From positions 1 to 18,345 of the forward strand of contig DASVDK010000163.1 in NCBI GenBank assembly GCA_036381125.1: a stretch of 18,345 nucleotides of DNA, written 5' to 3'. Under the pieces are notes generated by a model. The model saw only the letters and a list, made by a program, of their open reading frames with translations, ran no database searches and was not told the origin of the DNA. Source of the stretch: DASVDK01 sp036381125 [NCBI: Thermodesulfobacteriota bacterium] (GTDB taxonomy: Bacteria; DASVDK01). The position numbers and the translations under genes were made by a program. Below are positions 1 through 8,264 of this stretch, in pieces; the stretch's first letter is position 1, and every line of letters begins with the position of its first letter.

Positions 1-1
1 C

Positions 2-799
2 TACCGCGACAAGGCCGCCTTCGACGTGATCGTTCAGTCGATGGCCGGCCTCATGAGCGTTACGGGCTTTCCCGGCGGGGAACCGGCGCGGGCCGGAATC
101 TCGGTGGGGGACGTCGTGGCCGGACTCTATGCGGTACAGGCAATCTCCACGGCCCTCTACCAGCGGGAGAGGACCGGCCGAGGGTGCAGCATCGACGTGA
201 GCATGTTCGACTGCCTCTTCAGCTTCCTCACCTACTACCTGACGCTCTACCAGGCGACGGGCGAGGTGCCGGGACCGCAGGGCTCGGGACACCCGACGAT
301 GGTGCCGGGTGGGGCCTTCCCTACCAGCGACGGGTACGTCACCATCGCGGCCTTCAACCAGGGCTTCTGGAAGGAGTTCTGCCAGGCGGCCGGGCATCCG
401 GAGTGGATCGAGGACCCGAAGTTCGCGACGCCTCGCGATCGGATGCGCAACCGTGATGAGCTGATCCGTTTGATCAGCGCCGTCACACGGCAGCGCAGCA
501 CGAGTCAATGGATCCACGCGCTCTCCGAGCGCGACATCCCGCACGGGCCGGTGTGGAACGTCGCCCAGGCGATGGCGAGCGACCAGGCCGTGGCGCGCTC
601 CCTCATGGTGTCATTCCGTCATCCGGTGGCCGGAGACGTCCGCGTCGCGAACTATCCCGTGAAGATCTCCGAGGTGGAGACCGGGGTCCGGATGGCGCCA
701 CCCGCCCTCTGTCAGGACACCGATGCCGTCCTCAAGGACGTCCTCGGCCTGTCCGACCGCGACCTCGAGCGACTGAGGCAGGAGAAGGCCATCGGCTGA
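2..799 (+). CDS. CaiB/BaiF family III CoA-transferase (5' end outside window)
   Basis: Family III CoA-transferases move CoA between carboxylic acids through an aspartyl-CoA intermediate in the cytoplasm. The frame is open from the window edge, and the first residues (YRDKAAFDVIVQSMAG) are already inside the conserved core, so the gene starts upstream. A GTG at 26 is internal, not the start. The block GLMSVTG is followed by ISVGD, whose Asp (codon 110-112) aligns with catalytic Asp169 of formyl-CoA transferase. TGRG and the SIDVSMFD helix follow, as in the family. About 265 residues are present against a usual length near 400, so roughly the N-terminal third is missing. The C-terminal part (PTSDGYVTIAAF, then DIPHGPVWN) is normal and intact. 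The TRAP permease gene begins 25 bases downstream on the same strand, so the CoA acceptor or donor is probably the acid imported by that transporter. The exact substrate cannot be read from the sequence. Confidence 0.93.
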   Translation, partial: YRDKAAFDVIVQSMAGLMSVTGFPGGEPARAGISVGDVVAGLYAVQAISTALYQRERTGRGCSIDVSMFDCLFSFLTYYLTLYQATGEVPGPQGSGHPTMVPGGAFPTSDGYVTIAAFNQGFWKEFCQAAGHPEWIEDPKFATPRDRMRNRDELIRLISAVTRQRSTSQWIHALSERDIPHGPVWNVAQAMASDQAVARSLMVSFRHPVAGDVRVANYPVKISEVETGVRMAPPALCQDTDAVLKDVLGLSDRDLERLRQEKAIG

Positions 800-824
800 G
801 TGGTGGCCCGGGAGGGGCAATCCC

Positions 825-2765
825 ATGGACGCGTCCTCGACGAGAACCGAGCACCGGGCGCAGCGGCTCATCGGGCTCGCGCTCGCCATCCTGGTCGCCG
901 GCCAGGCTTCCAGCCTCTATCACCTGACCACCATCCGCTACGACGCCGTCTTCCTCGCAATCGCGTTCACGCCCTTGCTCCTCGGCCAGGGAAGCCCGCC
1001 ATCGTCCCGTGCCGCCCTCCTGCTCGGTCGATTCGTCTGGCTCCCGCTCCTCCTCGTCACCTGCAGCTACACCGCCGTCCACGCACCGCGTCTGACGAAC
1101 GTCATGACCGATCTCACGACGGTCGACTACGCGATGGGCGCGCTCTTCGCGCTGGTGAGCCTGGAGGTCGTCCGTCGCGTACTTGGCCGCAGCTTCCTCG
1201 TCATCCTGGCAGTCTTCGGCGCATACCTGTACCTGCAGCCGCACATCCCGGGCACGTTCGGCGGCCCGGGGACGACGCTGCCCAACCTCGTGGCGCGCCT
1301 CTACCTCGGGACGAGCGGCCTCTGGGGCACCGTCACCAGCATCTCGGTGCTCCTGGTCGCGGCCTTCATCCTGTTCGGTGACATCTTCCTCATCTCCGGG
1401 GCAGGCCGCCCGCTCTTCTCGTTCGTATTCCTGGCCACCCGTCGGATGCCCGCAGGCATGGCGAAGGGGGCGCTCGTCATCAGCGGCCTCTTCGGGATGC
1501 TGAACGGCAGTTCCGCGGCGAACGCCGCGACGACGGGTGCCTTCACGATCCCCATGATGAAGCGCGCCGGATATCCGGCGCCGTTCGCCGCGGCTGTCGA
1601 GGCGGTGGCCTCGACCGGCGGGCAGATCGTGCCGCCGGTCATGGGGGCCGGCGCATTCATCATCGCCGAGTTCCTCGGCATCTCGTACGCCACGATCATG
1701 GCGGCGGCGATCGTGCCGGCGCTGGCCTACTACTTGCTGGCGTTCTTCCTGATCCACGGGTTCGCGGGGCGCATGGGGGTCGAGCAACGCGGTGCCGCGG
1801 TCCTCGACGACGTGCCCGAAGCCGCGGACATGGCGGACCTCGGGTCCAGACCGCGACCGATCGAGCTCCTGCGGGTCGTGCTCCCGCTGGCCGTGCTCAC
1901 CTACCTCCTCCTCGAGGGGCGATCACCCCAGAACGCCGCCTTCTGGGGCGTCGTCGCGACGATCATCGTCTACGCCGCGCTCGAGTGGCGGAGCGTTGCG
2001 GGGGCCAGGGAGGGCGTGGCACGAATCGCGTCGGCGTCGGCCGCTGCGGCACCCGGCCTGGCCGGGCTGGCAGCGCTCGGGCTCGCCTCGCAGTTCCTCG
2101 TGGTGCTGATCGGGGTGTCGGGCTTCGGGCCCAAAATCACGAATCTCGTGGTCAACGCCACGTCGGGATCGCTCCTGGTCGCGCTGATCCTCACCGGGCT
2201 CGTCACGACGGTGCTCGGGATGGGCGTCGCCACGACGGCCGACTTCGTCATCGCGTCCGCGGTCATGGGGCCCGCACTCCTCACCATGGGGCTCGATCCA
2301 CTCGCGATGTACCTCTTCATCTTCTTCTTTGCCTGCTCGTCATCCCTGACGCCGCCGGTCTGCGCCGCCGTCTACGTGGCGAGCGGGATCGCCGGAACGC
2401 ACTGGTGGCCGACGGGGATTAGGGCATGCCTGCTCGGCGGCGCGATCTTCATCCTCCCTTTCCTCTTCGCGTACTATCCGTACCTGCTCGCCGGGCCGGT
2501 GGACGGCACGTTCGTCGCGCGAGTCGTCGCGATGGCGGCGGGGATCTACGCGTTCGCGCAGGCCGTCACCGGGTGGGCGTCGCAGCGGATCGGCGCGTGG
2601 CGAAGGGCGACCATGCTCGCCGTGGCCGCGCTGTCGGTCGTGCTGACGTCCACCGTGGCCCTCGTGCTACTGGTCGCCGTCGTCGTCCTGTCCACGGTGG
2701 CCGACATCGTCAGGGAAAGCCAGTCGGGCGCGGCCGTCTCGGAGATCGGGCGTCGCGCGAAATGA
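825..2765 (+). CDS. TRAP transporter fused permease (DctQM-type, 4TM/12TM)
   Basis: This is the membrane part of a tripartite ATP-independent periplasmic transporter, which imports organic acids using an ion gradient. At 646 residues it is strongly hydrophobic throughout and matches the fused small-plus-large permease arrangement typical of TAXI-type TRAP systems. The DctM signature is clear: GSSAANAATTGAF, then IPMMKRAGYPAPFAAAVEA, then STGGQIVPPVMGAGAF. A second half-repeat appears as LVTTVLGMGVATTADFV and SSLTPPVCAAVYVASGIAG. The ATG follows a GGGAGGGG ribosome site. The gene lies 25 bases after the CoA-transferase and 31 bases before the TAXI receptor, consistent with one operon. The C-terminus has extra hydrophobic segments after residue 560, as many fused TRAP permeases do. 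The family call is firm and the substrate is unknown. Confidence 0.95.
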   Translation: MDASSTRTEHRAQRLIGLALAILVAGQASSLYHLTTIRYDAVFLAIAFTPLLLGQGSPPSSRAALLLGRFVWLPLLLVTCSYTAVHAPRLTNVMTDLTTVDYAMGALFALVSLEVVRRVLGRSFLVILAVFGAYLYLQPHIPGTFGGPGTTLPNLVARLYLGTSGLWGTVTSISVLLVAAFILFGDIFLISGAGRPLFSFVFLATRRMPAGMAKGALVISGLFGMLNGSSAANAATTGAFTIPMMKRAGYPAPFAAAVEAVASTGGQIVPPVMGAGAFIIAEFLGISYATIMAAAIVPALAYYLLAFFLIHGFAGRMGVEQRGAAVLDDVPEAADMADLGSRPRPIELLRVVLPLAVLTYLLLEGRSPQNAAFWGVVATIIVYAALEWRSVAGAREGVARIASASAAAAPGLAGLAALGLASQFLVVLIGVSGFGPKITNLVVNATSGSLLVALILTGLVTTVLGMGVATTADFVIASAVMGPALLTMGLDPLAMYLFIFFFACSSSLTPPVCAAVYVASGIAGTHWWPTGIRACLLGGAIFILPFLFAYYPYLLAGPVDGTFVARVVAMAAGIYAFAQAVTGWASQRIGAWRRATMLAVAALSVVLTSTVALVLLVAVVVLSTVADIVRESQSGAAVSEIGRRAK

Positions 2766-2796
2766 GGACCCCGGGAAGGAAAGGACAGGTGTCTCG

Positions 2797-3870
2797 ATGA
2801 GACTTCAGCCGATGAGAGGGACCGTGATCGCAGCGCTTCTGTGCCTACTTGCCTGGACGGCCGTCGTGGCGGGGGCGTCGCCCGCCGCCGCGGCCACGTC
2901 CTCCGAGCCGCAATGGGTCCGGCAGCTGGCGTTGGGCTCGACCCAGCAGAGCTCCAGCGCCTATCCGTTTTACGTCGCGCTCGCGAACGTGATCAACAAG
3001 AACGTGCCGAACACGAACGCGACCGTCCAGGAGACGGGGGCGTCGGTCGACAACATCCGGCAGCTCGCCAGGGGCTCGATCCACCTCGGTCTGGTGACCA
3101 TGGACACGGCGTTCCAGGCGTACAATGCGACCGGCGGAGGTCCGTTCAAGGCGGCCGGGCCGCAGCGCGGGTTACGGACCATGTTCATCTACGATATGGG
3201 ACCGCAATACTACGTTGTCCGGGCCGACAGTGGCGTGACGGACCTCGCGCAGCTCACCGGGAAGCGCTGGAGCCCTGGCTTCTCGGGGTCGGCCACGGAA
3301 ACGATCACGAAGCTCCTCTTCCGCGAGCTGAACATCAAGCCCGACTACTACGAAGGGTCGCTAGACGACATCACGAGCGCGATCCAGGACGGGACCATCA
3401 TCGGCTACGCAAAGGGGGGCGCGATGCGGGCGCTCGATGCCTCGATCCTGACCGTCTCGACCACCGTCCCGCTGCGGATGCTCGCTTTCTCGCCGAGCCA
3501 GGTGAACGCCCTGCGCGAGAAGCTGCCCTACGTCAACTGGGTGACGATTCCCGAGTCGGTCGTGAAGACCCGGAACATTTCGTCGGACGGCGGCGAGTAC
3601 CAGACGTGGGGGGTCGTCACGTCCGTCGCCGCGTGGGACACGCTGGCGCAGGACCAGGCGTACGCGATCGTGAAGGCGGCCGTCGAGCAGAAGGCCGCGC
3701 TCGAGCGGGCCTATCCTCGCACGAAGGCGTTCGATCTCGTGGAGGACACGCTCAAGTACTCGACCGTCCCCCTGCATGCCGGCATGGTGCAGTACCTCGC
3801 CGAGCGGGGCGTCGAAGTGCCGAAGGCGCTGGTCCCGCCCGAGTACAGACCGGTCCGGAAGGGGAACTAG
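2797..3870 (+). CDS. TAXI family TRAP transporter solute-binding receptor
   Basis: This periplasmic receptor captures the solute and passes it to the TRAP permease encoded just upstream. The 357-residue product begins with a classical signal peptide: basic start MRLQPMRG, a hydrophobic stretch to about residue 28, and an Ala-rich cleavage region ending near ASPAAAA. The mature part has TAXI-family features, including LALGSTQQSSSAYPFYVALA near the start, ETGASVDNIRQLARG, GLVTMDTAFQAYN, and DLAQLTGKRWSPG followed by GSATETITKLLF in the second lobe. The ATG sits behind a purine-rich AAGGAAAGGACAGG stretch. Receptor and permease are adjacent and in the usual functional pairing. The ligand is not predictable here; TAXI receptors studied elsewhere bind dicarboxylates or amino acids. 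Confidence 0.94.
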   Translation: MRLQPMRGTVIAALLCLLAWTAVVAGASPAAAATSSEPQWVRQLALGSTQQSSSAYPFYVALANVINKNVPNTNATVQETGASVDNIRQLARGSIHLGLVTMDTAFQAYNATGGGPFKAAGPQRGLRTMFIYDMGPQYYVVRADSGVTDLAQLTGKRWSPGFSGSATETITKLLFRELNIKPDYYEGSLDDITSAIQDGTIIGYAKGGAMRALDASILTVSTTVPLRMLAFSPSQVNALREKLPYVNWVTIPESVVKTRNISSDGGEYQTWGVVTSVAAWDTLAQDQAYAIVKAAVEQKAALERAYPRTKAFDLVEDTLKYSTVPLHAGMVQYLAERGVEVPKALVPPEYRPVRKGN

Positions 3871-3935
3871 GGAAGGCCGCGGCCGCGGGCGGACCAGCGA
3901 GCCCGCCCGCGGCCGGCGCGCCGCGCGAGCCGAGT

Positions 3936-3940
3936 GGAGG
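3936..3940 (+). promoter_or_regulatory. Ribosome binding site fixing a GTG start
   Basis: GGAGG lies 7 bases before the GTG at 3948. The reading frame of the hydrolase stays open far upstream, through the receptor gene, so frame length alone would give a false start. This site and the onset of homology (ALVLIDLQND) place the true start at 3948. Confidence 0.7.
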
Positions 3941-3947
3941 TGCAAGC

Positions 3948-4556
3948 GTGTCCGCCGCGCTGGTCCTGATCGATCTCCAGAACGACGTCGTCAACAATCG
4001 GTCCGAGCGGATCCGCGAGATCGTCCGGCGATCCGCCGTCGTCGATCACTGCGTCGCGGCAGTGGCTCGCGCCCGCCGGGCTCGAATACCAGTGATTTTC
4101 GTCACCGTGGTCCGCCGTCCCAACGGCGTGGACGCCGTGAAGAACGTCACCGACGTGTCGCTGCGGCAGGCGGAGCGAGGCGTCGCCGAACCTCTCACGT
4201 GCATCGAGGGGACCGAGGGGGCGGCGCTCGTGCGGGAGCTCCCCGTGGAGGCGGGCGACTTCGTCGTGGTCAAGCGCCGTCGGAGCGCGTTCAACGGAAC
4301 GGAGCTCGACTGGCTCTTGAGGCGTCTGTCGGTGGACACGGTGCTGCTCGGCGGCGTGGCCACCAACTGGGGCGTCGAGAGCACGGCCCGAGACGCGTAC
4401 GACCTCGGTTACGACGTCGTCGTCCTGTCCGACTGCTGCTGCGGGTTCTCCGAGGCCGACCACGACTGGACGATGAAGAACATCCTCCCGAACATGGCGC
4501 GTGTCATGGGCTGGGAGCAGGCCCTGGCGAGCGTCGAGCACGCCCGGCCGAGCTGA
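3948..4556 (+). CDS. Isochorismatase-like (cysteine hydrolase superfamily) protein lacking the Cys nucleophile
   Basis: This is an isochorismatase-fold hydrolase of 202 residues, a normal length for the family. It starts at GTG 3948 behind GGAGG. The conserved Asp is D9 in ALVLIDLQND and the conserved Lys is K109 in VVVKRRRSAF. The third position of the usual Asp-Lys-Cys triad falls in GGVATNWGVESTARDA, where Gly142 occupies the place of Cys; the codon is GGC. True isochorismatases such as EntB and PhzD also lack this Cys, while amidase-type members (nicotinamidase, carbamoylase) need it. The protein therefore probably does not work by thiol attack. A run of three cysteines follows in LSDCCCGFS. 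The gene is 77 bases after the TAXI receptor and is probably the last of the operon, so it may act on the imported compound or a derivative. The fold is certain; the reaction is not known. Confidence 0.9.
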   Translation: MSAALVLIDLQNDVVNNRSERIREIVRRSAVVDHCVAAVARARRARIPVIFVTVVRRPNGVDAVKNVTDVSLRQAERGVAEPLTCIEGTEGAALVRELPVEAGDFVVVKRRRSAFNGTELDWLLRRLSVDTVLLGGVATNWGVESTARDAYDLGYDVVVLSDCCCGFSEADHDWTMKNILPNMARVMGWEQALASVEHARPS

Positions 4557-4575
4557 CCCGGATCGGGGGAAAGAA

Positions 4576-4600
4576 GCGGGGGGCCGAAGGCACCCCCCGC
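4576..4600. terminator. Hairpin between convergent genes, probable bidirectional terminator
   Basis: An 8-base perfect stem, GCGGGGGG pairing with CCCCCCGC, encloses a 9-base loop. Read on the minus strand the loop contains CTTCGG and the stem is followed by TTCTTT, so it resembles an intrinsic terminator better on that strand. It lies in the 52-base gap between the stop codons of the plus-strand hydrolase and the minus-strand alpha/beta-hydrolase, where a shared terminator is expected. There is no long T tract on the plus-strand side. Confidence 0.6.
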
Positions 4601-4608
4601 CCTCGGGG

Positions 4609-6537
4609 TCAGTTACCGATCGAGCTGTTGCGGGCGATGTCCACGATGGCGTCGGCATCGCTCTGCAGGAGGTACCGATCGCGGACGAGCTTCCGGGCGG
4701 CCTTCTCCACCTCCTTCACGTACTTCTCGTGGCTCCTGTAACGCTCCTCGAGGGACTTCCTCGGGTCGCCGGACGCCCTGCGCTCGTCCCGGGTGGCAGC
4801 GAATGGGAGGTAGGACCCTGTGCCGACGCACTGCTCGCCGGGCGCGAAGCCTTCGCGGCGCAGGTTCCAGCCGGTGAAGGTCCCGATCGGGACGGCCAGG
4901 TTCGGGTGCCGGACGCCGTCGATCATGTTGCCGTCCTTGTCGACGCGACCCACGAACACCGGGTAGTGCCGGCCCTGCACGGGCGGCACGAAGCGGTGGT
5001 CGTTCAACTGGAGCGTGTTGTAGCTGCCGCTGTAGGTCACGCCCGGGATGTCGGGGAAGCGGAGCGTGCGGGCCGGCACCAGGCCGCCGTTCTTGACCGT
5101 GGGGAAGCGGCTCGGCGGCGGCGTGCCGTTCGCCACCCAGTGGTAGAGCGCCACGGTCAGCGCGCGGCGGATCTGCGAGAGCGCCATCGGGTTGTTGAGG
5201 TTCTGGCAGATGCCGAAGCTCGGGACCGCCACGCCGACGCCGGCCCCGCCGCCGTGCTGCGTGCCGGAGATCAGGTAGACGCGCACGTTGTCGGGCAGCT
5301 CGATGTGTCGGCCGCGGGTGTCGGTCACGATGAGCGACGAGCGCGCCTGCCAGATCTCCGCCTCGCCGTCGGTGTGGACGATCCTGGGGCAGGTGCGCGT
5401 GAGCCGGCACTTCACGAGGAGGCCGTCGATGCGCCGGCTGATGGGGTCGAACAGGGTCGCGTACGTGAAGGGGAACTGGTCGCCCGGGAACGAATGGTCC
5501 TCGTGCTGCTTCTGCCACCGGCCCGGCTGCGAGAACTGGTAGTTGGTGAACGTCTTGCGCGAGCCGGCGATGTCCGGGTGCATGCCGTCGAAGACGATGC
5601 GGCCGCGCTCGTCCTCGTTGAAGCCCTGGTAGAGCATGTCCCGCAGGTACCGGCCGCTCTGGGAGATGCCGAGGGAGATGGCGACCTTCGGGCGGCGCCC
5701 GGCGAACAGGAGCGGGTTCGGGTTGCCCTGGCCGTCGGCCGTCTCGTAACGGAGGAACGAGATGGCGTCGCGCATGGCCGCGAAGCCGAGACCCATGACG
5801 ATGGGGTCCTTCGCCTGGTAGATGAACTCGTAGATCGCGCCGAAGTCGAACCCGGCGGGCCGGGTGATCTGGATCTGCCGCTCGTCGAGGTAGGTCCAGC
5901 TCGTGATCGGCTGCCGCGGGTCCATCTCGTTCTGGCGCACCGTCAGCGTCGCCTGCGACGGGTCGAGCGACGCGGCGGGGTAGACGAGGCGAGCGGTCAC
6001 CGGGTCGGCGGTGTTGGTGTCGAAGATGAACTCCTCGCGCGCCGTTCCGACGATCGAGGTGCCGTCGGGGTTCTTCGCGATCGGCAGGAAGGGGACGATG
6101 TTGGTCGCCGTCGGTTCGAGGTCGCCCTGCCACCCGACGCGCACCAGCGCGAAGCCCATCTCGAGAAGGACGTCGTCGCCCGCGCCGGCGCCGCCCCGGT
6201 TGGGTACGGTATGGTAGATGGCCCGGTTCCAGCGTGACATGTCGATCGGGCGGTAGATCTCGACCGTCGTGCTGTACTCCACCATCCCGCCGGCGTTGCG
6301 CGGCGCCCTGTCGATGTTCACGATGCCTCGGTGGCGGCGGTCGTCCGGGTCGACCTCGCCGTAGGCGAGGCCCCGGAGGCGTTCGTACTGACCGACCGTT
6401 CCGAAGCTGCGGCCGCCGAGCGCCGGAGACTCCACGACGGCGATGTCGATGCGGGTGATCTTCGCGAGCGCATCGCCGGCGACGCCGCCGACGAGCAGGG
6501 CGCAGGCCGGCGCCCATACGAGAATGCCCCTCCTCAT
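4609..6537 (-). CDS. Exported alpha/beta-hydrolase domain protein (Abhydrolase_10 type)
   Basis: This is a large 642-residue predicted esterase-like hydrolase of the Abhydrolase_10 domain type. The first 26 residues form a signal peptide (MRRG, hydrophobic core, cleavage near GDALA), so it is likely exported. The nucleophile elbow is LGISQSGRYLRDML with Ser292 in GISQSG. This is the variant seen in this family, not the classical GxSxG. His428 in SGTQHGGG is a candidate catalytic His. The C-terminal 60 residues are charged and look like an added helix. The ATG follows GGAGGAGG by 7 bases. It is the second gene of a minus-strand pair, 114 bases after the LVIVD-repeat protein, which is also exported. 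The substrate is unknown; no enzyme of this exact arrangement comes to mind. Family assignment is confident, biochemical role is not. Confidence 0.88.
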   Translation of the reverse strand: MRRGILVWAPACALLVGGVAGDALAKITRIDIAVVESPALGGRSFGTVGQYERLRGLAYGEVDPDDRRHRGIVNIDRAPRNAGGMVEYSTTVEIYRPIDMSRWNRAIYHTVPNRGGAGAGDDVLLEMGFALVRVGWQGDLEPTATNIVPFLPIAKNPDGTSIVGTAREEFIFDTNTADPVTARLVYPAASLDPSQATLTVRQNEMDPRQPITSWTYLDERQIQITRPAGFDFGAIYEFIYQAKDPIVMGLGFAAMRDAISFLRYETADGQGNPNPLLFAGRRPKVAISLGISQSGRYLRDMLYQGFNEDERGRIVFDGMHPDIAGSRKTFTNYQFSQPGRWQKQHEDHSFPGDQFPFTYATLFDPISRRIDGLLVKCRLTRTCPRIVHTDGEAEIWQARSSLIVTDTRGRHIELPDNVRVYLISGTQHGGGAGVGVAVPSFGICQNLNNPMALSQIRRALTVALYHWVANGTPPPSRFPTVKNGGLVPARTLRFPDIPGVTYSGSYNTLQLNDHRFVPPVQGRHYPVFVGRVDKDGNMIDGVRHPNLAVPIGTFTGWNLRREGFAPGEQCVGTGSYLPFAATRDERRASGDPRKSLEERYRSHEKYVKEVEKAARKLVRDRYLLQSDADAIVDIARNSSIGN

Positions 6538-6651
6538 CTTCGAGCCTCCTCCAGTCGTTCGTGCGTGCCGTGGTCGGAGCGGGACGCGGCTTCCGGAAAG
6601 CGGGGCGCGGGCCTCCCGGCGCCCGCGCCCTGCCGGGACCGACGGCGGCGA

Positions 6652-8109
6652 CTACGGGCGGCCGCCGCTCAGCCCGGCGATCTTCGCGGCCGAGCCGGTC
6701 AGCGCCAGGATGTGGAGCCCGGTCCCCGACCGGTCGGCGATGTAGATGTAGCCGCGGTCGTCGACCTCGACGTTGTTGGTCTGGATGACGACGACCTCCT
6801 GGCCGGCCGGGCCGATCGGGAACGTGTCGTCAGTGGTCGCCGGGATGTAGTAGCCGACCTCCCTGGGGTCGAACGGGTCGCGGATGTCGACGGCCCGCAC
6901 GCCCGCGTTGAACCAGGAGACGAAGACGAGCTTCTTGTAGAAGCGCGGCGTGAAGCTCTCGTTCGACGCGTGGGCGCCGAACCGCCCGCCGCGCTGGCAG
7001 AAGTCGCCCTTCTCCTCCGGCACGTTGAAGTTCGAGGTCGGCCACGGCCGCACCACGTCGGTCACGTCGACCATGAAGACCATCTGCCGAGCCTGCTGGC
7101 AGGGCCGGTTCCCGGTCGCCTCGTTGACGAGGACGACGAAGTCCCGCGGGTTGCGCTGGTTGCCCTCCCGGAGTTCCTTCACGTCGACGTCCACGACCGG
7201 GAACGTCGTGTGGGCGCCCATGAAGGCCGGCGTCTCGAGCCGGCCGATGATCGGCGTCGTGACGTCGTTCGGGTCGCCGTTGACGAGCAGCTCTCGGTCG
7301 AGGACGAGCATGAGGCCGTTCGAGCTGGTGCCGTAGCCGCAGTAGAGCCGCCCGTCGTCGTGCGGCGTGTCGGCCATGGAGATGCAGCCGTGCAGCGAGA
7401 TGTCCCGCTCCGGAGTCCCGCCCGGCTCCTGTCCCGGGATCCAGAAGTTCCGGATGAACCGCGGGTCGGCCGGATTGCTCAGGTCGTACACCTGCAGCAT
7501 CCGGTCGGTGTTCCAGCCCTCGAGGCCGGAGACGAGGTAGGCGAGCCCGGTGCCGCAGTCCCACCAGTTCTTGTGCGTGCCGGTGAGGTCGCCGCCCGTC
7601 GTCGGGTCCTTGATCGTGCTCACGAGCACCGGGTTCGCCGGGTCGTTGACGTTGTAGACCTCGTGGGCGGCGTTGGCCTGGGTGCGGAGCAGGTAGTACG
7701 TCCCGCCGAGGCGGCAGACCCGCGCCATCTGGGCGCCGCCGGCCTCGCCCACGCCCTCGCCTCCGCCGAGGTGCCTGAGGTAGACCGGCCGTGCCGGGTT
7801 CGTCACGTCGAGGATCGAGGTGCCGTTGCTCTCCGGGAACCGGTCGGGCGTGGACGACTGCCCGCCATGATGGCCCACGTAGGCGATGTAGCGCCCGTTC
7901 TGCTTCACGATGATCGGCTGATAGGCCGAGCGCCCTTGAAGGTTGTCGAAGCCGACGAGCCGCATGTTCTTGCGCTCGGCCCCCTTTGCCGGCTTCGGGC
8001 CTCTGGACGAGGCCGCGTCGACGACGCCGGCCCAGGCGACCAGCGCGGCGAGGGCGAGGAGCGCGGCCTTCCCGCCGCGCGCGGACCGACTGCGGGTTCG
8101 AGGGGCCAT
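6652..8109 (-). CDS. Exported LVIVD-repeat protein (beta-propeller-like)
   Basis: The 485-residue product carries several LVIVD-type repeats, which form blades of a propeller-like surface protein: TSILDVTNPARPVYLRHL, EVYNVNDPANPVLVSTI, LQVYDLSNPADPRFIRNF and VRAVDIRDPFDPREVGYY. A signal peptide spans about residues 14-33 (hydrophobic LLALAALVAWAGVV, then DAASS). The ATG at 8109 has an AAGGAGG ribosome site 7 bases upstream; the frame stays open further upstream, but that part has no homology-like content. Several Cys residues (for example in NWWDCGTG, DISLHGCIS and GDFCQRGG) are compatible with disulfides outside the cytoplasm. The C-terminus (VDDRGYIYIADRSGTGLHIL) is a typical final blade. 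It is probably co-transcribed with the alpha/beta-hydrolase downstream. LVIVD proteins have no general enzymatic function assigned, so a binding or scaffold role is inference. Confidence 0.88.
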   Translation of the reverse strand: MAPRTRSRSARGGKAALLALAALVAWAGVVDAASSRGPKPAKGAERKNMRLVGFDNLQGRSAYQPIIVKQNGRYIAYVGHHGGQSSTPDRFPESNGTSILDVTNPARPVYLRHLGGGEGVGEAGGAQMARVCRLGGTYYLLRTQANAAHEVYNVNDPANPVLVSTIKDPTTGGDLTGTHKNWWDCGTGLAYLVSGLEGWNTDRMLQVYDLSNPADPRFIRNFWIPGQEPGGTPERDISLHGCISMADTPHDDGRLYCGYGTSSNGLMLVLDRELLVNGDPNDVTTPIIGRLETPAFMGAHTTFPVVDVDVKELREGNQRNPRDFVVLVNEATGNRPCQQARQMVFMVDVTDVVRPWPTSNFNVPEEKGDFCQRGGRFGAHASNESFTPRFYKKLVFVSWFNAGVRAVDIRDPFDPREVGYYIPATTDDTFPIGPAGQEVVVIQTNNVEVDDRGYIYIADRSGTGLHILALTGSAAKIAGLSGGRP

Positions 8110-8264
8110 GGTTCGGCCTCCTTCTTCAACCGCCCCGCCGTGTCCACCCCCGGCCGGAGCGGGTGGTGCCGCTCGCGCATGCCCGGCCACCGGACGCGCG
8201 CGAGGCCGACGGCGATCCGTCGCCCCCCGGCGACGGCTCCGGTAGACGCCGTCGTACGGGTCGC

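Noticed and set aside
732-1787. Minus-strand open frame opposite the TRAP permease
   Set aside because: Extremely Arg/Glu/Asp/Gly-rich, the mirror of hydrophobic codons on the other strand; no ribosome site.
2841-3947. Upstream in-frame extension of the isochorismatase-like gene
   Set aside because: The open frame runs through the TAXI receptor gene in another phase and is Arg-rich nonsense until 3948, where ribosome site and homology both begin.
4501-6237. Long plus-strand open frame (about 578 codons) opposite the alpha/beta-hydrolase gene
   Set aside because: Its product is dominated by Arg, Val, Ala and Asp runs without domains, while the minus strand gives a full-length family match with signal peptide and ribosome site. 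It is a high-GC antisense artefact.
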